64,000 nt of DNA from NCBI GenBank assembly GCA_012295275.1, contig CM022677.1, positions 10,528,922 through 10,592,921 of the forward strand, in the 5' to 3' direction. Positions 61,713-64,000 of the stretch are shown piece by piece. Position 1 is the stretch's first letter, and each line of letters opens with the position of its first letter. The translations under genes were made by a program, and so were the position numbers. The DNA comes from Chrysomallon squamiferum (taxonomy: Eukaryota; Mollusca; Gastropoda; Neomphalida; Peltospiridae). A model generated the notes under the pieces. It worked only from the letters and a program-made list of their open reading frames with translations. It did no database searches and had not been told where the DNA came from.

Positions 61713-61720
61713 TGACGTCA
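61713..61720. promoter_or_regulatory. CRE palindrome TGACGTCA
   Basis: Perfect CREB/ATF-type site in a local patch of higher CpG content (61700-61880). Possible regulatory element; the target gene is unknown. Confidence 0.35.
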
Positions 61721-62235
61721 CGCTGTCTAGTAGAGTTCATGGAACTGAAAAGCGTTCTTTATCACACTTTTCTTTCTTCCAAAAAACGTCGGAAACACGG
61801 AACAGAAGGGCGTCAGACGAACTCGTGTTAGTATTCGGTCGCCAGAGAGCACAGCGTCAGCAAACTGCGGTTTTCAGTGATTCCCGTCTGTCGGTCAATT
61901 ACAAAAACCTTTTAAAAAGAAACTTAGTCTGGTGACATTGTACATATATCTTTATACAACCTCACTTCCGATTTTTTTTTTTTTTTTTTATTGGTCCAGG
62001 AGAAGTTTATCAAATTTTTTATTAAAAAATATTTGTGAAAACGTAAACAAATTCATCGATCACTGGAAAAATGTTTGGGTGAGTCAAACAATCAAAGTAT
62101 GTTCGCAGAATAGACATATTTGTTATATTACTTAACTTCAACGAATTCTACGGCTGCGAGCGATGATTCTGTGGTTGCGAATTATTGCAGACGTAATGCG
62201 GAAGCAAAGCCCGCGCTTCAAAGGATCGATAATGA

Positions 62236-62247
62236 CACGTGACGTCA
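62236..62247. promoter_or_regulatory. Overlapping E-box CACGTG and CRE TGACGTCA
   Basis: CACGTGACGTCA combines two perfect palindromic sites. Lies about 1.2 kb upstream of the candidate 5' UTR exon of the next family member. Confidence 0.35.
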
Positions 62248-62599
62248 ACAGCACCTTCTGATTGGCACAGACTGGTATTAATAAACATCTGTTCGAAACG
62301 TGTTCAAACAAATAAAAAAAATGAAAAACAGTACAGATTTAGAAGTCATAAAATGTTTCATTTTGATATACAATACATTATATACAGCGGATTCACTCTA
62401 CATGAGATATTCAGTGTTTATGCTGCGAAATGACAGAAACGGAACATACTTTGTCAGTAGATTATGAAGTTAAAATACTATCTAGATTTACTGGGGACAC
62501 AACAAGAAGGAAACGTTCGCCTCGATTCGACTTGTGAAGAGAAATCAGTTTATTGAATGAAAATTTAAACATTGTGAAGAAAAATAGGGTGATTATTGT

Positions 62600-62760
62600 T
62601 TGAAACATACTGAAGATGAGGGTGATTGTTTGGAAGAAACTGAAAAAGAGGAGTTTATGATTGTTTGGAAGAAACTGAAAAAGAGGAGTTTATGATTGTT
62701 TGGATACTGAAAAAGAGGACTTGATGATTGTTGGCAAAGATGCTGAAAAAGAGGAGTGTG
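62600..62760 (+). repeat. 35-bp tandem repeat
   Basis: Unit GATTGTTTGGAAGAAACTGA plus AAAAGAGGAGTTTAT, about four diverging copies. Confidence 0.8.
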
Positions 62761-62907
62761 GGTCATTATTAGGAAAAAAATGATTTTATAAACAGTGCGA
62801 ATCCAAAACGCTTTTAGTTCGAATCTAAAAAATCAGTCTCGGCTTATAAACCGAAAATTGAAGATTTGTTCTATTGGGATTATTTCAAACTGATTTTCCA
62901 ATATATG

Positions 62908-62908
<1 letters not shown>

Positions 62909-62971
<63 letters not shown>
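62909..62971 (+). repeat. (CA)n microsatellite
   Basis: Pure CA run. Confidence 0.93.
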
Positions 62972-62974
<3 letters not shown>

Positions 62975-63389
62975 AAACAAACATACACACACAGATACAC
63001 ACACAGAGTAAATAATTACAGTTCAAATTAATTAAAACTATTAATCGAAAACAATAAAGTATATTTACTCTGTGTACCTCTGTTTCGTGTTAACAATTAT
63101 TAGACCAAATAAAAATATAGATTTGAAAACAATCGTTCTACTCTATAATGCTTTCTGTAGCTTTCAGGTATAATTTTAACTATGTTTATTATTTAGTGTT
63201 ACTAAATGACCTTTAATTATCAACATTCACAGCTATCATTAGTCTGTTTCATTTAAAATTATTGTTATTTATTTATTGCCAGAAAATACAATTAACATAT
63301 TTTCTTACTTCATAACCTTTTTGAACTTATGTAGGTAAAATAATTAAAAAGAAAAACAGTAATTATAATAACAAAAAAGAGAAAAACAG

Positions 63390-63470
63390 GACAGAAAATA
63401 TATAATTATATAAAATTTTCATTTGAATTCTACCGAAGACATCACATCATTAATGAACATAGCCAAAATG
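63390..63470 (+). other. Candidate promoter and 5' UTR exon of a further family member
   Basis: TATATAATTATATAAAA near 63398 could be a TATA region. The exon ends agccaaaatg/gtaagt at 63470/63471, much like the copy C UTR exon end. Confidence 0.35.
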
Positions 63471-63736
63471 GTAAGTAGATTTTGCTGAAATTTTCTTTTA
63501 TTACCAAGTTTAAATAAGTTCTTTAAAAAGATACATTATTACACAGTTTGTAAAATTAAAAAATGAAATACAAGATGTGAAAAAGAATACTGTTTAAAAA
63601 ATGTCTCTTTTACTTTTAAATATTTTCACCCTTGTTAACAATATAGTACCAAAATGTCGTATACTTAAACGCTGATTTATCGGACTTAAATTAACATGCG
63701 TATTTATGATGTAAAATATTATTTGGCTTGTTTCAG

Positions 63737-63795
63737 CTTCTCTGAAAATATGGCGGCTGCTGTCTTTGTGTTTGTTATTGTTTTACAATTCATTT
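63737..63795 (+). CDS. Candidate leader (signal peptide) exon at window edge
   Basis: Acceptor ttgtttcag at 63736, ATG at 63750-63752 (AATATGG), encoding MAAAVFVFVIVLQFIYTGS, strongly hydrophobic. The donor is unclear; gttcta after a phase-1 G at about 63802 is possible but weak. The layout equals the leader exons of copies C and D, so a further paralogue may continue to the right. Confidence 0.45.
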
Positions 63796-63856
63796 ATACA
63801 GGATCAGGTTCTAGTAACATTTTTCTTAATGATTAATTTCAATCTATCAACTAGTG

Positions 63857-63858
<2 letters not shown>

Positions 63859-63941
<83 letters not shown>
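63859..63941 (+). repeat. (CT)n microsatellite
   Basis: CT run after the candidate leader exon, at the right edge. Confidence 0.93.
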
Positions 63942-63946
<5 letters not shown>

Positions 63947-64000
63947 ATCTATCTATTTGTCTGTGTATCTATCTGTTTACATATCCATACACCTAGCTGC

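Overview
This window looks like animal nuclear DNA. It is very AT-rich, most of it is intron or intergenic sequence full of (GA)n/(CT)n, (ATT)n and (TG)n microsatellites, it carries LINE, Tc1/mariner and piggyBac remnants, and genes are split into small GT-AG exons. A 200-base run of N (26516-26715) shows it is a scaffold. Repeat style and the gene family (secreted/transmembrane proteins rich in EB/EGF-like cysteine modules, with a galactose 3-O-sulfotransferase nearby) suggest a lophotrochozoan, perhaps a mollusc. That is an inference with low confidence.

The main content is a local family of EB/EGF-like multi-module genes. Gene A (+, exons 406-13801, 5' end outside the window) is the best copy: 14 exons, nearly all of phase 1-1, encode repeated cysteine supermodules, a 4.2-kb Thr/Ser-rich mucin exon, one transmembrane helix and a short cytoplasmic tail. 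Copy B (+, about 14990-20719) is a clear pseudogene with a lost start codon and many stops. Copy D (+, about 24057-26117) keeps a leader exon and two intact module exons but has an internal deletion, and runs into the assembly gap. Copy C (-, about 56270 down to 50190) mirrors copy B. Most of its exons are intact, but one exon has frameshifts and a stop, and the last recognised exon has lost its splice donor. A further leader exon (63750) at the right edge suggests another member beyond the window.

Between the copies lie a dead Tc1-like element (21869-23222), a degenerate telomere-like satellite (29775-30560), long unannotated AT-rich DNA (30560-39480), a decayed LINE (about 39480-43740) split by a piggyBac-like element with TTAA target sites (41266-42801), and a minisatellite whose units switch strand (46080-47075). 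On the right, 58757-60977 holds an intact two-exon type II membrane sulfotransferase of the Gal3ST family, the most confident complete gene here.

If expressed, gene A would be a cell-surface mucin-like protein with adhesive or recognition modules. No ligand or pathway can be read from the sequence. The sulfotransferase could in principle sulfate glycans on such mucins, but adjacency alone is weak evidence.
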